64,000 bases of DNA from Clostridium weizhouense (GCF_019431045.1 NZ_JAHXPT010000012.1:1-64000), one strand, 5' to 3'; counted from the first letter of the stretch, positions 43,173 to 53,425 are shown. Notes: generated by a model from the sequence alone, not told the origin. Numbers and translations: made by a program.

Positions 43173-43919
43173 ATGAAAAAATATGTAAAATATGTTATGT
43201 TAACTGTTTTGAGTTTAATAATGCTTTTTAATTCATTTACTGTAAATGCATTACAAAATACGGAAAGGAAAATCGTATATTTAACTTTTGATGATGGACC
43301 GTCACCTCATAATACAGAGAATATTTTAAGTATATTAAATGAGAATAATGTAAGAGCTACATTTTGCGTAATAGGATCAAATGCATTAAGACATAAAAAT
43401 ATTATTAAACATTTAGATGAGTATAATATGTCTATAATACCTCATTGTAATAATCACAAATACGATGAGTTATATTCATCAACAGAATATTATATGAATG
43501 ATTTAAAAAGTTGTATGAAAATAATAGATAATTTAACTAATAAAAATAATACATTTAATTTTGTTAGAATGCCTGGAGGGTCTGATAATCTTGTATGTAA
43601 TTCTGATGTCTTATATAATATAAAAAGTGAACTTAAACGAGAAAGGATAAATTACATAGATTGGAGTGTAGATTCAGGGGATGCTTCTGCAAAATTAGTT
43701 TCAGCAGAAAACATAGAAAATAATATTCAAAAACAAGTAGGCACAAATAAAATAGAAGTAGTCTTAATGCATGATTTAGATAATAAAATAACTACAGCAG
43801 ATGCACTTCAAGATGTTATTGATAGATACAAAAAGTTGGGATATGAATTTAAAACTCTTAACGAAATTGAAGATTGGGAGATTGAGTATTTAACCAATAA
43901 ACGTATTATAAATAAATGA
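43173..43919 (+). CDS. Exported NodB-type polysaccharide deacetylase
   Basis: 248 residues from the ATG at 43173, 8 bases after AAAGGGG; GTG three codons earlier is rejected. The signal peptide is 'KYVMLTVLSLIMLFNSFTVNA'. 'YLTFDDGPSPHNTENIL' has the catalytic T-F-D-D-G, and 'IIPHCNNHKYDEL' the H-x3-H metal pair. 'FVRMPGGSDNL' follows as motif 3 (R-x-P-x-G), and 'VVLMHD' is the last. It should remove acetyl groups from peptidoglycan or another polysaccharide. Confidence 0.9.
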   Translation: MKKYVKYVMLTVLSLIMLFNSFTVNALQNTERKIVYLTFDDGPSPHNTENILSILNENNVRATFCVIGSNALRHKNIIKHLDEYNMSIIPHCNNHKYDELYSSTEYYMNDLKSCMKIIDNLTNKNNTFNFVRMPGGSDNLVCNSDVLYNIKSELKRERINYIDWSVDSGDASAKLVSAENIENNIQKQVGTNKIEVVLMHDLDNKITTADALQDVIDRYKKLGYEFKTLNEIEDWEIEYLTNKRIINK

Positions 43920-43950
43920 ACGTACTTATAAATAAATTTATATAAAAATA

Positions 43951-43982
43951 TAATTGGGTAAATTATTTTATTTACCCAATTA
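43951..43982. terminator. Hairpin between convergent genes
   Basis: TAATTGGGTAAAT / ATTTACCCAATTA, perfect 13-bp stem with a six-base loop; no strong T-run, probably a bidirectional transcript end. Confidence 0.65.
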
Positions 43983-43992
43983 TATATAGATA

Positions 43993-44733
43993 TTAAATTT
44001 TATCTACTACCTTATTTAATCTTTTATGAATAGTTTGTTTAGCATTTATCTCAAAAGTATCATCTAAGTTTTCTAAATTTATATCTTTACAATATTTTTT
44101 AGATAAAGCCAAACTTAATAATTTATCAGCAAATTCAGGATTTTTAGATAAAAATGAACCATGGAAGTAAGAACCAAAAGTATTTTTATAAATACAACCT
44201 TCATATCCATCTTCACCATTATTACCATATCCATGGATACACTTTCCAAGTGGAGTATTGTTATTTATATATGTTCTACCAGAATGATTTTCAAATCCAA
44301 CGTATGTTTGATTAAATTTTTCATTATATATTTCTGTATTTCCAATAAATCTTGTATCTCCACCTTCAGTATATATGTCCAATATTCCAAGTCCATTGAT
44401 TTTTTCACCATTAGGAGCAGTATAATAGTTACCTAATAATTGATATCCTCCACATATTGCTAGAAGTACTTTTCCTTCTTCTATATATTCTGTTAAACTT
44501 GATTTTTTTATTTTATTCAAATCATCTGATACAATAGATTGTTCATAATCTTGACCACCGCCAAAGAAAAGTATGTCTATTTCATCTTTATTTAATTCAT
44601 CATTTAAAGAAGAATTAATAATATTTACTTTAATTCCTCTAGATTCAGCTCTATGTTTTAAAATTAATACATTACCTATATCACCATATACATTTAATAA
44701 ATCGGGATATAAGTGGCAGATAGTTAATTCCAA
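43993..44733 (-). CDS. gatD: GatD glutamine amidotransferase subunit of lipid II isoglutaminyl synthase
   Basis: 246 residues from a TTG start 6 bases after AAAGGAGGT; the ATG eight codons earlier includes the RBS and is not favoured. 'LTICHLYPDLLNVYGDIGNVLILKHRA' and 'DILFFGGGQDYEQSIVSDDL' are typical for GatD, with the nucleophile Cys in 'VLLAICGGYQLLG' and 'HGSFLSKNPEFAD' near the C-terminus. With MurT it amidates D-Glu of lipid II to D-isoglutamine. It overlaps the murT region, the conserved pair order. Confidence 0.92.
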   Translation of the reverse strand: MELTICHLYPDLLNVYGDIGNVLILKHRAESRGIKVNIINSSLNDELNKDEIDILFFGGGQDYEQSIVSDDLNKIKKSSLTEYIEEGKVLLAICGGYQLLGNYYTAPNGEKINGLGILDIYTEGGDTRFIGNTEIYNEKFNQTYVGFENHSGRTYINNNTPLGKCIHGYGNNGEDGYEGCIYKNTFGSYFHGSFLSKNPEFADKLLSLALSKKYCKDINLENLDDTFEINAKQTIHKRLNKVVDKI

Positions 44734-44750
44734 ACTATTACCTCCTTTAA

Positions 44751-46109
44751 TTACCATAATTTTTTTATGTAGCCTTTTGAATGAAGGTACTTTCTATAGT
44801 TTATCATTGCAGTATATGTTGCAAGAATATATACTTTAGAACAGCTACTATTTTTTATTGCTTCTGTTAATTTTTCATAATCTTCTTCAAGTACAAATTT
44901 ATCCTTATCAAGACCAGCTATTTTTAATCTTACAGCCATATCATACATTCTCATACCAGAAACAAATATATTTTTAATTGGAAGTGATGAGATTTTTTCA
45001 AAGTCTACATCCCATATCCATGAAACATCTCTACCATCAGCATAGTTATCATTTAATAAAAATGCAGCTGAAAAATCTTCTTTATTAAGGCAAAGAGTAT
45101 CTAATGCTTGATTATAACCAGCAGGATTTTTAACTAAAATTATTTCAATATGTTTATTATCTATTTGTATTTGTTCTTGTCTACCAAAACTTGAGTTTTG
45201 ATTTTGAAGAGAATTTGCAATTATATTATCTTCAACTCCGAGTTCTTTTGTTATTGAATAAGCACATAATGCATTGTAAATATTATAAGCCCCAGATTGA
45301 CTTATTAAGATTTCTGTATCATTAATAAGAACAGATGAATTCTCAGGAGTTAAATCAAAAATCTTATTAACTGAATAAGATAATTCAGGTCTTTTATAGC
45401 CACATTCATCACAATAAAAATCTCCTAAATGATTGTAAGTTACAAAATTGTAAGAGTACCTAGATTTACATACTTTACAAAATTTTGAGTCTGCATTTAT
45501 ATCTATAGAAGAATTTTCTGAAATAGGGGTATTAAAACCATAATATATAGTTGGATTTTTTAAATCTAATTTTCCAAGTAAAGATTCATCTCCATTTAGA
45601 ATTAATTTAGAAGAAGGAACTTTTACAACACCTTCTAAAATTTTATTTAAAGTTGTATAAACTTCACCATATCTATCTAACTGATCCCTAAATAAATTTG
45701 TTACGGTTATTATTTCAGGGTTAATATGCTCAGTAATAAATTTAACATTAGCTTCATCAACTTCAATTACAGCATATCTATTTTCTACCTTTTTAAAGAA
45801 CTTGTAATTTGATATAAAACAAGCGGTAATACCCGGATATAGATTAGCCCCTGTGTTATTAGTTATAACATTAAAGTCTTTTTCCCTTAGTATGTTTGTA
45901 ATCATACTAGTAGTTGTTGTTTTCCCATTAGTTCCAGTTACTAATATCACTTTATAACCAGCACTAACTTTTTTTAAGATTGTCTTATCAACTTTTAAAG
46001 CTACTTTTCCAGGAAAAGTACTTCCACCTTTTAAAATATGTTTTGAAAGAAAAGCAGTACTTTTTGCTAAAAGTATACTTAAAATAGATTTAATACTTAT
46101 TTTAGTCAC
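44751..46109 (-). CDS. murT: MurT ligase subunit of lipid II isoglutaminyl synthase
   Basis: 452 residues. 'VILVTGTNGKTTTTSMI' is the Mur-ligase P-loop, 'NLFRDQLDRYGEVYTTL' follows, and 'CKVCKSRYSYNFVTYNHLGDFYCDECGY' is the zinc ribbon specific to MurT. The ATP-dependent half of the amidation, paired with GatD directly downstream. The start is uncertain: two GTG codons in frame sit inside or next to AGGTGGTG, so the true start may be at one of them or a few codons later. Confidence 0.92.
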   Translation of the reverse strand: MTKISIKSILSILLAKSTAFLSKHILKGGSTFPGKVALKVDKTILKKVSAGYKVILVTGTNGKTTTTSMITNILREKDFNVITNNTGANLYPGITACFISNYKFFKKVENRYAVIEVDEANVKFITEHINPEIITVTNLFRDQLDRYGEVYTTLNKILEGVVKVPSSKLILNGDESLLGKLDLKNPTIYYGFNTPISENSSIDINADSKFCKVCKSRYSYNFVTYNHLGDFYCDECGYKRPELSYSVNKIFDLTPENSSVLINDTEILISQSGAYNIYNALCAYSITKELGVEDNIIANSLQNQNSSFGRQEQIQIDNKHIEIILVKNPAGYNQALDTLCLNKEDFSAAFLLNDNYADGRDVSWIWDVDFEKISSLPIKNIFVSGMRMYDMAVRLKIAGLDKDKFVLEEDYEKLTEAIKNSSCSKVYILATYTAMINYRKYLHSKGYIKKLW

Positions 46110-46112
46110 CAC

Positions 46113-46525
46113 CTAATCAAATTTTAAGGCACATGAAAAGGGAATAATAGATAATAGTGTAGGTACTTTTTATCTATTATTTTCAACAATATACCTAATA
46201 TTAATAATATAAGATTTTACCATAAATATCAAAAATAATACTAAAATCTTGTATAAGTATATCATAAATTTTTAATGAACCCAATAAGGCATATTAAAGA
46301 AAATAAAAGATAAAAGTACATTATATATTTTGTGATATAAGTTATGTTGTTTTGGTATTATTTAAATGTGAATTATGTTAATAAAAGAATAAATATGGAT
46401 TTTTATATCAAGGTTTGTTAAAATATAAGACAAGTATAAAATTAAGGGCAAATAAAAATAGAATATAGAGTATTTGTAACATAAATTGAAAAAATAATTT
46501 ACCAATTAAAGTGAGGAGTGTACAT
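46113..46525. promoter_or_regulatory. Divergent promoter region of murT and the TPR gene
   Basis: AT-rich, no ORF. GTGAGGAG at 46511-46518 is the RBS for the TPR gene. I see no strong operator palindrome. Confidence 0.5.
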
Positions 46526-48286
46526 ATGGAAAAGATAAATAAGACTTCTTTTCTACAAAAGATATCTAAGTTTTATAAGAGACTTTGTAAAAAATACAAC
46601 TATTTTAGTTCGATAATAACAATTATTTTAACGATGGCATTAACAATGGGAATAGTAATCACTACTAAAAATATTATGACAACAGATGAAGTGGTGTCGA
46701 TTGCAATTAATTCAGCAGAAGAAGCTTTTTATAATAAAAAATACGATGTAGCTATTGAAGAGTATCAAAAGTTACAAGAAAAATCACAATGGCCATTACA
46801 AAATCTTAAAATTGCAGAGATTTATTCTATTAAATGTGATTATGTAAAATCTAATGAGTTACTTTCTAAGGTATATGAAGCCAGAAACAAAGCAATAACT
46901 AATATTGACAAAAAAGAATTACAAGAATGTTCAGATGATGAACTGACTAATGAATTGGTAGTTACATATTTTATGAATGGAGAATCTAAAAAGGCATTAG
47001 AATATGGAGAAGTATTTTTAAAGGAAAATTCTAATAATAAAGAATTATTAAATACAATATTTAATATTTATATTATGAATAATCAACCAGACAAAGCTAA
47101 AGAAATAGTTAATAATTATCCAAATGAAGATTTGACAGTAGATGAATTAACAATTTTAGCTAGAATGAATATGTTAACAGGAAACTGGGAAAATGGATTG
47201 AAACTTTTAGAAGATGCATGGAATAAAGACAATTCAGAAATAATGATATTGGATGTTATAGAACAAGTATATTCATATGATAAAGATGAATTTGTAAAAA
47301 AACTTTCAGAATTGGAAAAAAAGAATTCTGATAAAGAATTCTTTAAAGTATGTTTAGCTAAAGTATATTCAATGAGTAAGGAATCAGCACAAAAAAGTAT
47401 AGAGATGATTAAAAAAATTTCTGATAAAATTGAAGATAAGAGAATGATAAAGCTTATAGAATATAAGGCGTATAAAAATATTGGACAAGAAGAACCACAA
47501 AAAGTATTACAAGAAATTTTAAATGATAATTCTGAATCATTTATAGATTTATATATTGCATCATTATATAGTTATGAAAATGGCGATTGTAAAGCAGCTC
47601 TTAATTATGCTAATAAAAGTATATTAGTAAATAAAAATTATTCAAATGTTTATGGTATTTTAATACCGGATATAATGATAAAAGAGGCTAAAGGAGAAGA
47701 ATTAAAACTAGAAGTTATAGAACCATTTTTTAGAATTTCTTTAAATAAAGAATTATTTAATCCGTCAGTAGTACTTAATATTGCACAATATTATTCAGAT
47801 GTTATTAAAGACTCAAATAAAGCGTTACAATATTATGATATTGCTGCAAAAATGAATCCTAAAAATGCAGAAATATATTATAATTCTGCATTGATTAAAA
47901 TTAATAATCAAAGAGAAAATGAAGCTATAGAATTATTAAATAAAAGCATAAAATTAGATGATAAAACTTCAAAATATTATAGAACATTAGGAACTTTATA
48001 CTTAAATAAAGGAAAAAATGAAGAAGCTATAAAAGCTATAAGAAAGTCATATGATATTGATAAAAATGATATTTTGACATTAAATAATGCAGGATATTAT
48101 TATATAACAGTTGAAAAGGATGCAGATAGAGCTTTAGCAAACTTTAAGGGGGCTTATGAAGGAATTAATGAGAAAATAGATAATAAGACTAAAGAGATAA
48201 TAACTGATAATTATAACCGAATTAAGAATTATAAAAAAGGTGATAAAAACGGATCAATAATCTCACAATTTAAATTGGTACAATAA
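46526..48286 (+). CDS. Membrane-anchored TPR protein
   Basis: 586 residues from the ATG at 46526, 7 bases after GTGAGGAG. A cytoplasmic basic N-terminus (about 30 residues), one membrane helix (about 33-52), then a long helical array. TPR units are readable, e.g. 'AEEAFYNKKYDVAIEEYQKLQ', 'YYDIAAKMNPKNAEIYYNSALIKINNQRENEAIELLNKSIKLDD' and 'YYRTLGTLYLNKGKNEEAIKAIRKSYDID'. The array probably faces outside the membrane and scaffolds other proteins. No catalytic motif. Monocistronic, ending in a perfect 15-bp hairpin. Confidence 0.85.
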   Translation: MEKINKTSFLQKISKFYKRLCKKYNYFSSIITIILTMALTMGIVITTKNIMTTDEVVSIAINSAEEAFYNKKYDVAIEEYQKLQEKSQWPLQNLKIAEIYSIKCDYVKSNELLSKVYEARNKAITNIDKKELQECSDDELTNELVVTYFMNGESKKALEYGEVFLKENSNNKELLNTIFNIYIMNNQPDKAKEIVNNYPNEDLTVDELTILARMNMLTGNWENGLKLLEDAWNKDNSEIMILDVIEQVYSYDKDEFVKKLSELEKKNSDKEFFKVCLAKVYSMSKESAQKSIEMIKKISDKIEDKRMIKLIEYKAYKNIGQEEPQKVLQEILNDNSESFIDLYIASLYSYENGDCKAALNYANKSILVNKNYSNVYGILIPDIMIKEAKGEELKLEVIEPFFRISLNKELFNPSVVLNIAQYYSDVIKDSNKALQYYDIAAKMNPKNAEIYYNSALIKINNQRENEAIELLNKSIKLDDKTSKYYRTLGTLYLNKGKNEEAIKAIRKSYDIDKNDILTLNNAGYYYITVEKDADRALANFKGAYEGINEKIDNKTKEIITDNYNRIKNYKKGDKNGSIISQFKLVQ

Positions 48287-48325
48287 ATATTAATGATGGG
48301 GAATTTATCTCCATCATTAATATTT
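48285..48325 (+). terminator. Hairpin after the TPR gene
   Basis: AAATATTAATGATGG and CCATCATTAATATTT pair perfectly over 15 bases; T-run weak. The stem begins at the stop codon. Confidence 0.65.
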
Positions 48326-48562
48326 AAGGACATTCAAAAATAATAGATTAGTTGCTTGTTTATTTTGTATTATACTATATCAGCAAATTTAACGAATAAG
48401 CTCTTTATTAATTAAATTTATAAAATATAACAACGCATCTTTAATCTAATATTTAATGTGCCGTATAAAGAAATTATGGTAAAAATACAAGTTATGTTTT
48501 AAAATAAAGTTGATGATTTAATATAAATAAAGTTAATTTTATATATTAGTATGGAGGGGAAT

Positions 48563-49540
48563 ATGTATCCAATAAAATTTGATAATCTATATTATGAAAG
48601 AATATGGGGAGGAAGAGATCTAGAGTTATTTAGAGACAATATGCCAAAAGGCACTATAGGAGAAAGCTGGGATATAGCTTGTCATGAAAATGGAGTGGGA
48701 ATAGTTTCTAATGGTAGTTTGAAAGGAATGTCATTTGAAAAAATAATAAAATTATATAGAGATGATATTATAGGAAAAGAAATTAAAGATGAAAAATTCC
48801 CACTTTTAATTAAACTGATAAATGCTAAAGACAAATTATCAGTTCAAGTACATCCAAATGATGAGTATGCTAATAGAGTTGAAAAAGATTCAGGAAAAAC
48901 AGAAGCATGGTATGTAGTAAGTGCTGAGGAAAATTCATATTTAATTGTTGGAACAAAAGATTGTGATAAAGAAAAATTTGGAAATTCAATAGAAAATGGA
49001 GATTTAGATAAATATTTAAATAAGGTTCCAGTAAAAAAAGGAGACTTTTTTTATGTACAAAGTGGTTTAGTTCACGCTATATGTGAAGGAGTTATAATTG
49101 CAGAAATTCAACAAAGTAGTGATACAACATATAGGGTATATGATTATAATAGAGGAAGAGAAATACATGTAGAAAAGGCCTTAGACGTTATTGATTTCTC
49201 ACTTAAAGGTGAAAATTCTAATGGAATTTTAATTGAAAATGTAAATTATGATAAGGTTTATTTGTGTCTGAGCGAATATTTTACAATACAAAAGTATATA
49301 ATAAAAAATTCTATAAAAGAACAAAGTGATGAAAATAGATTTTATTTATTTACTTGTGTAGAAGGTAATGGAAAAATTAAGTATTCTAAAGGAGAAGAAG
49401 AAATTAAGTTTGGAGATAGTATATTAGTTCCAGCAAGTTTAGGTGAGTATGAGTTAATAGGAAAGTTTACTTTATTAAAAAGTTATGTGCCAGATGTAGA
49501 AAAAGAAAAAAATGAAATATTAAAATATGTTATTAAATAA
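48563..49540 (+). CDS. manA: Class I mannose-6-phosphate isomerase
   Basis: 325 residues from the ATG at 48563, after GGAGGGG; the ATG 4 codons earlier contains the RBS. 'PIKFDNLYYERIWGGRDLELF' opens the short type I isomerases. Zinc ligands are visible in 'LSVQVHPNDEYANRVE' (Gln and His), 'GKTEAWYVV' (Glu) and 'GLVHAICEGVIIAEIQ' (His). It interconverts mannose-6-phosphate and fructose-6-phosphate. A single gene, unlinked to mannose uptake here; a link to surface polysaccharide synthesis is possible. Confidence 0.92.
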   Translation: MYPIKFDNLYYERIWGGRDLELFRDNMPKGTIGESWDIACHENGVGIVSNGSLKGMSFEKIIKLYRDDIIGKEIKDEKFPLLIKLINAKDKLSVQVHPNDEYANRVEKDSGKTEAWYVVSAEENSYLIVGTKDCDKEKFGNSIENGDLDKYLNKVPVKKGDFFYVQSGLVHAICEGVIIAEIQQSSDTTYRVYDYNRGREIHVEKALDVIDFSLKGENSNGILIENVNYDKVYLCLSEYFTIQKYIIKNSIKEQSDENRFYLFTCVEGNGKIKYSKGEEEIKFGDSILVPASLGEYELIGKFTLLKSYVPDVEKEKNEILKYVIK

Positions 49541-49668
49541 TAGTTTATATTTTAAGTGAAATTTATATTATAGACAATTCGTAACTTTAAAAAAATTAAA
49601 AGGTTATAGAGGAAATTCTTATTAATAATGTATAATTGGTAATAATTGAAGAAAACTTAAGAAGAAAA

Positions 49669-49762
49669 CTTCAATAGACAGATTAACAGATTAAATATAA
49701 TTTGTTAATTATCTATTGAAGGTGGTGTAACAACTTTGCTTTATAAAGGAGATAAAAGATGA
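49669..49762 (+). promoter_or_regulatory. Leader with hairpin and possible short leader peptide
   Basis: CTTCAATAGA (49669-49678) and TCTATTGAAG (49712-49721) are a perfect 10-bp inverted repeat. GAAGGTGGTG then precedes TTG (49736), which would encode 8 residues and stop at TGA (49760-49762), overlapping the ATG of the next gene at 49759. This could couple translation; it is speculative. Confidence 0.35.
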
Positions 49763-50889
49763 AAAACATAGGAATGAAAAAAATTATAGGGATAATTTTA
49801 CTTGTTTTGGTATCATCTAGTTTGTTTTTTATGAATTTTTCAAAAAATAATCCTAAAAAAGAATTTGAAGTTTTAACTTGGAATAATTATTATAATGAAA
49901 ATAATATTGCTTTTTTTTATGAAAATAGTGATGAGAAAAAAATCAAACTATTAGAATCTACCTACACTGTGAAAAATATTATAGATAAGGAAACTAGTGA
50001 ATTAGACAAAGTTTTAAAAACTACTGATATTTTAAATAGTATAATTAAATATGATGATGTTGCTGATTTAGATTTAAAATCAGGTTATGATATTTTAAAA
50101 GAAAAGGGAAACAGCAAAAAAGCATCTGCAAATAATATGGCAATTATAGAAAGAGATTTATTAACTTCAATTGGGTTAACTAGTAGAGTAGGTGTATTTA
50201 GAAGCAGAAATTCAAATAATAATTCAAATCCAGAGTACTATGTTGTTGAATATTGGAGTAAAGAAAAAAATAAATGGGTCATGATAGATTTTTTGGATAG
50301 AGGTTATTTTAAAGAAGAAGATAATATATTATCTGCTAGTGAACTTATGAACAAAGATATCAATAAATTATCATATACAGGAAATACAAAAGATAAAAAT
50401 TACAAAAATGATTTAAATAAATATTTGAATTCTTATACAATACCTATAGATAATACTGTAAAATCTATTAAAAGTAATGCATATATAACATATGTAACCA
50501 ATAAACACTCAGTAGAAATAAAATTAAAAAATAAATTTCTTCCACCAACAATTTATACAGAGGAAACTAAACTTTTAGAAAAAGATCCACAAAATAATAA
50601 AATAGGAAATGATGAGAAGGCATATATAATTTTGATGAAGAAAAACGATTTAGTAGAAGTTGCTAATGCAAATGAAGGAAAAAAAGATGCATCTAAAAAA
50701 GATACTATAATAGTAGGAGCCTTTAAAAATGGCAAAATAGTGGATAACTATTATTTGAATATTAATGATGGTGGGTATGAAAAAGTTAATAAATATAAAG
50801 AAGTAGAAATGGAATTAGGACAAACGAGCATTGATTTATCTTTAGATGGAAAAAATTTAATAAATAATATAAATTTAAGGAAAAATTAA
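49759..50889 (+). CDS. Membrane-anchored transglutaminase-like protein lacking the catalytic Cys
   Basis: 376 residues. An N-terminal helix (about residues 8-26) serves as anchor or signal. Residues of about 110-190, 'KKASANNMAIIERDLLTSIGLTSRVGVFRSR...PEYYVVEYWSKEKNKWVMIDFLDRGYF', follow the transglutaminase core layout, but where the nucleophile Cys is expected there is Ser/Ala, and the His site reads 'YYVVEYW'. The closing Asp is kept ('MIDF'). The C-terminal 180 residues are beta-rich and unrecognised. Probably an extracytoplasmic binding or structural protein. Upstream of uppP. AAAGGAG is the RBS. Confidence 0.65.
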   Translation: MKNIGMKKIIGIILLVLVSSSLFFMNFSKNNPKKEFEVLTWNNYYNENNIAFFYENSDEKKIKLLESTYTVKNIIDKETSELDKVLKTTDILNSIIKYDDVADLDLKSGYDILKEKGNSKKASANNMAIIERDLLTSIGLTSRVGVFRSRNSNNNSNPEYYVVEYWSKEKNKWVMIDFLDRGYFKEEDNILSASELMNKDINKLSYTGNTKDKNYKNDLNKYLNSYTIPIDNTVKSIKSNAYITYVTNKHSVEIKLKNKFLPPTIYTEETKLLEKDPQNNKIGNDEKAYIILMKKNDLVEVANANEGKKDASKKDTIIVGAFKNGKIVDNYYLNINDGGYEKVNKYKEVEMELGQTSIDLSLDGKNLINNINLRKN

Positions 50890-50955
50890 TAATATGTTAT
50901 AAAAATAATATTATAATTAAATGGGAAACTTAGTCGGAAAGAGAGTGTTAAGTGA

Positions 50956-51813
50956 ATGGGATTAGATTTTATATTTATATTAAAAGCTATTATTATAGCA
51001 ATTGTTGAAGGATTAACGGAATTTGTTCCAGTATCTTCTACAGGACATATGATACTTGTTTCAAACTTTATAAATTTTAAGGGTGAATTTGTTGATATGT
51101 TTGAAGTAGTAATTCAATTAGGGGCAATATTGGCAGTAGTAGTTTTATATTGGAAAAAGATAAAAGATAGTGTTATAGAATTTTTTCAATATATCTTTAC
51201 TAAAGGCAAAAAGGGAGAAGTTGGTTTTAGATTTGGTATTAATGTTTTAATAGGATCTATTCCAGCAGGGATAATAGGAGTTTTATTCTATAGTAAAATA
51301 AAAAAATTATTTAGACCTGAAGCTGTAGTTGTAGCATTTATAGTTGGAGGTATTTTATTAATAATAATTGAAAATATTTTTAGAAAGAAGAAACATTCAG
51401 TCAAAAGTATAGATAAAATAACACCAATACAAGCAATAAAAGTAGGATTATTTCAAGTGCTTTCAATGTGGCCAGGAATGTCTAGAAGTGCTTCAACAAT
51501 AATGGGAGGTTGGGTTGCGGGGCTTTCAACACCTGTAGCAGCAGAATTTTCATTCTTTTTAGCGATTCCAGCAATGGTTGGATCAACAGCAAAAGATTTA
51601 TTTGAATTTAATTATTCTCATATGAATACTACTAATCTTGTAGCATTGATTGTTGGATTTGTTGTTGCTTTTTTAGTGTCATTAGTTGTGATGGATGGAT
51701 TTATTGCTTATTTAAAGAAAAAACCTATGAGAGTATTTGCAATATATAGAGTGCTTGCAGGAATATTATTGGGAGTACTTATGTTTAAAGGAATTATATC
51801 TGTAACAATGTAA
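50956..51813 (+). CDS. uppP: Undecaprenyl-diphosphatase UppP (BacA)
   Basis: 285 residues, eight or so membrane helices. 'AIVEGLTEFVPVSSTGHMIL' and 'QVLSMWPGMSRSASTIMGG' are the two active-site motifs with Glu, Ser and Arg, and 'GLSTPVAAEFSFFLAIPAM' follows. It dephosphorylates undecaprenyl diphosphate to recycle the wall carrier lipid; extra copies give bacitracin resistance. The RBS is weak (AAAGAGAG). It follows the transglutaminase-like gene by 66 bases and may share its transcript. Confidence 0.93.
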   Translation: MGLDFIFILKAIIIAIVEGLTEFVPVSSTGHMILVSNFINFKGEFVDMFEVVIQLGAILAVVVLYWKKIKDSVIEFFQYIFTKGKKGEVGFRFGINVLIGSIPAGIIGVLFYSKIKKLFRPEAVVVAFIVGGILLIIIENIFRKKKHSVKSIDKITPIQAIKVGLFQVLSMWPGMSRSASTIMGGWVAGLSTPVAAEFSFFLAIPAMVGSTAKDLFEFNYSHMNTTNLVALIVGFVVAFLVSLVVMDGFIAYLKKKPMRVFAIYRVLAGILLGVLMFKGIISVTM

Positions 51814-52227
51814 ATGGAGTTTTTGTTTTTTATATAATTATAAAAATTAAATTTATAAAGATAATATAGATAATTTAAAGAATAAAACTTAGATTATATT
51901 ATTAAAAATGTAATAAATTTTACAAGAAAAATATGGAAAATTAATAATAAAAAAATATGTATTATATAAAAAAGCTAAACATACTTATTATAATGTATAG
52001 GTATGTTTAGTTTTTTATTTATATTCTTAGAGAAAGGCTTAATTTGCTGAAAATTTAAACTTTTCAGAATATAAACTTTGTGCTATGATTAAAGTAAAGA
52101 AAAGGAAAAAAGAATATCTGTATCATTTAATAAATTTATTATTAAAATTAAATAAGAATTTTAGAATATATACACTAATTAATGTAGTTATATTCCAAAA
52201 GACATTAAAGGATTGGGGGAGTTTTAA
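51814..52227. other. Intergenic region with uppP terminator and phosphofructokinase promoter
   Basis: Contains the terminator CTAAACATAC (51975-51984) / GTATGTTTAG (52001-52010) plus six Ts. After it AT-rich sequence runs up to GGGGGAG, the RBS of the phosphofructokinase gene. No ORF. Confidence 0.7.
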
Positions 52228-53325
52228 ATGCAACACAATATTAAAAAAATAGCATTATTAACTGGAGGCGGAGATTGCCCCGGACTAAATGCAACGATCA
52301 GAGCAATCACAAAATCTGCAATATTAAATTATGGTTATGAGGTCATAGGTTATAAATTTGGTTATAGAGGATTATATAATAATGATTTTATGCCATTGAC
52401 ATTAGAAACTGTATCAGACCTTTTACCTAAGGGTGGAACTATACTTTATAGTTCTAATAAGGATAATTTATTTGATTATTCTGTAGAAGAAAATGGTAAA
52501 GTAGTAAAAAAAGATGTTTCTGATATAGCCATTGAAAATATGAAAAAAGAGCATGTTGATGCTTTGGTAGTAATTGGTGGGGATGGTACATTGACATCAG
52601 CAAGAGATTTTGCTAGAAAAGGTGTTAATGTTATAGGCGTACCTAAAACTATAGATAATGATTTAGGATCCACTGATACAACTTTTGGATTTAATACAGC
52701 TACTGAAATTGCAACAGAGGCACTAGATAGACTTACAACAACAGCTCAATCTCATCATAGAATAATGATTCTTGAAGTAATGGGCAGAAATGCAGGATTT
52801 ATAGCATTAGAATCAGGAATAGCCGGTTCAGCAGATATTATATTATTACCTGAAATGCCATATGATATAAAAAAGATAATTGATAAGATTAATCAAAGAA
52901 AGCGTGAAGGAAATTTATTTACAATTATTGTTGTTGCTGAAGGTGCGAAAGAAAAAGATGGAAATATTGTAGTTTCTAAGATAGTATCTGATAGCCCTGA
53001 TCCAATCAGACTTGGAGGAATTGGAAACAAATTAGCAGCAGATATTGAAAAAATTATTAAGGATCAAGAAGTAAGATGTACAGTGCTTGGACATTTACAA
53101 AGAGGAGGAAATACATGTACTTTTGATAGAATACTTTCTACAAGATATGGAGTAGCAGCAGTTGAACTTATAAATGAAGGTAAATTTGGTAATATGGTTG
53201 CTTTAAAGGGAACAAAAATTACTTATAGTAGTTTAGAAGATGTTATAGGAAATAACAAGGTTGTAGATAAAGAAGGAGAACTTGTTAATGTAGCAAAAAA
53301 AATAGGTGTATGTTTTGCAGACTAA
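52228..53325 (+). CDS. 6-phosphofructokinase (group with Lys in PKTIDND)
   Basis: 365 residues. 'LLTGGGDCPGLNATIRAI' is the ATP-site opening, 'VVIGGDGTLTSARDFA' keeps Gly where PPi-dependent enzymes have Asp, and 'GVPKTIDNDLGSTDTTFGFNTA' has Lys where E. coli PfkA has Gly. This mixture matches the longer PFK clade; ATP is the more likely phosphoryl donor, though PPi use cannot be excluded. 'EVMGRNAGFIALESG' and 'LGHLQRGG' are substrate motifs. The RBS is GGGGGAG. Monocistronic; a canonical pfkA may exist elsewhere. Confidence 0.88.
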   Translation: MQHNIKKIALLTGGGDCPGLNATIRAITKSAILNYGYEVIGYKFGYRGLYNNDFMPLTLETVSDLLPKGGTILYSSNKDNLFDYSVEENGKVVKKDVSDIAIENMKKEHVDALVVIGGDGTLTSARDFARKGVNVIGVPKTIDNDLGSTDTTFGFNTATEIATEALDRLTTTAQSHHRIMILEVMGRNAGFIALESGIAGSADIILLPEMPYDIKKIIDKINQRKREGNLFTIIVVAEGAKEKDGNIVVSKIVSDSPDPIRLGGIGNKLAADIEKIIKDQEVRCTVLGHLQRGGNTCTFDRILSTRYGVAAVELINEGKFGNMVALKGTKITYSSLEDVIGNNKVVDKEGELVNVAKKIGVCFAD

Positions 53326-53425
53326 ATAATTAATAATTTTATAAATTATGCTAAAACATTATAATTAGTGGTATACTATAACTAGTTACAATTAAATGGA
53401 TTTTTTTAGAAAGCTGGTGGGTATT

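Noticed and set aside
49736..49762. Firm leader-peptide gene
   Set aside because: Only eight codons from a TTG start; noted as a possible regulatory leader rather than a CDS.
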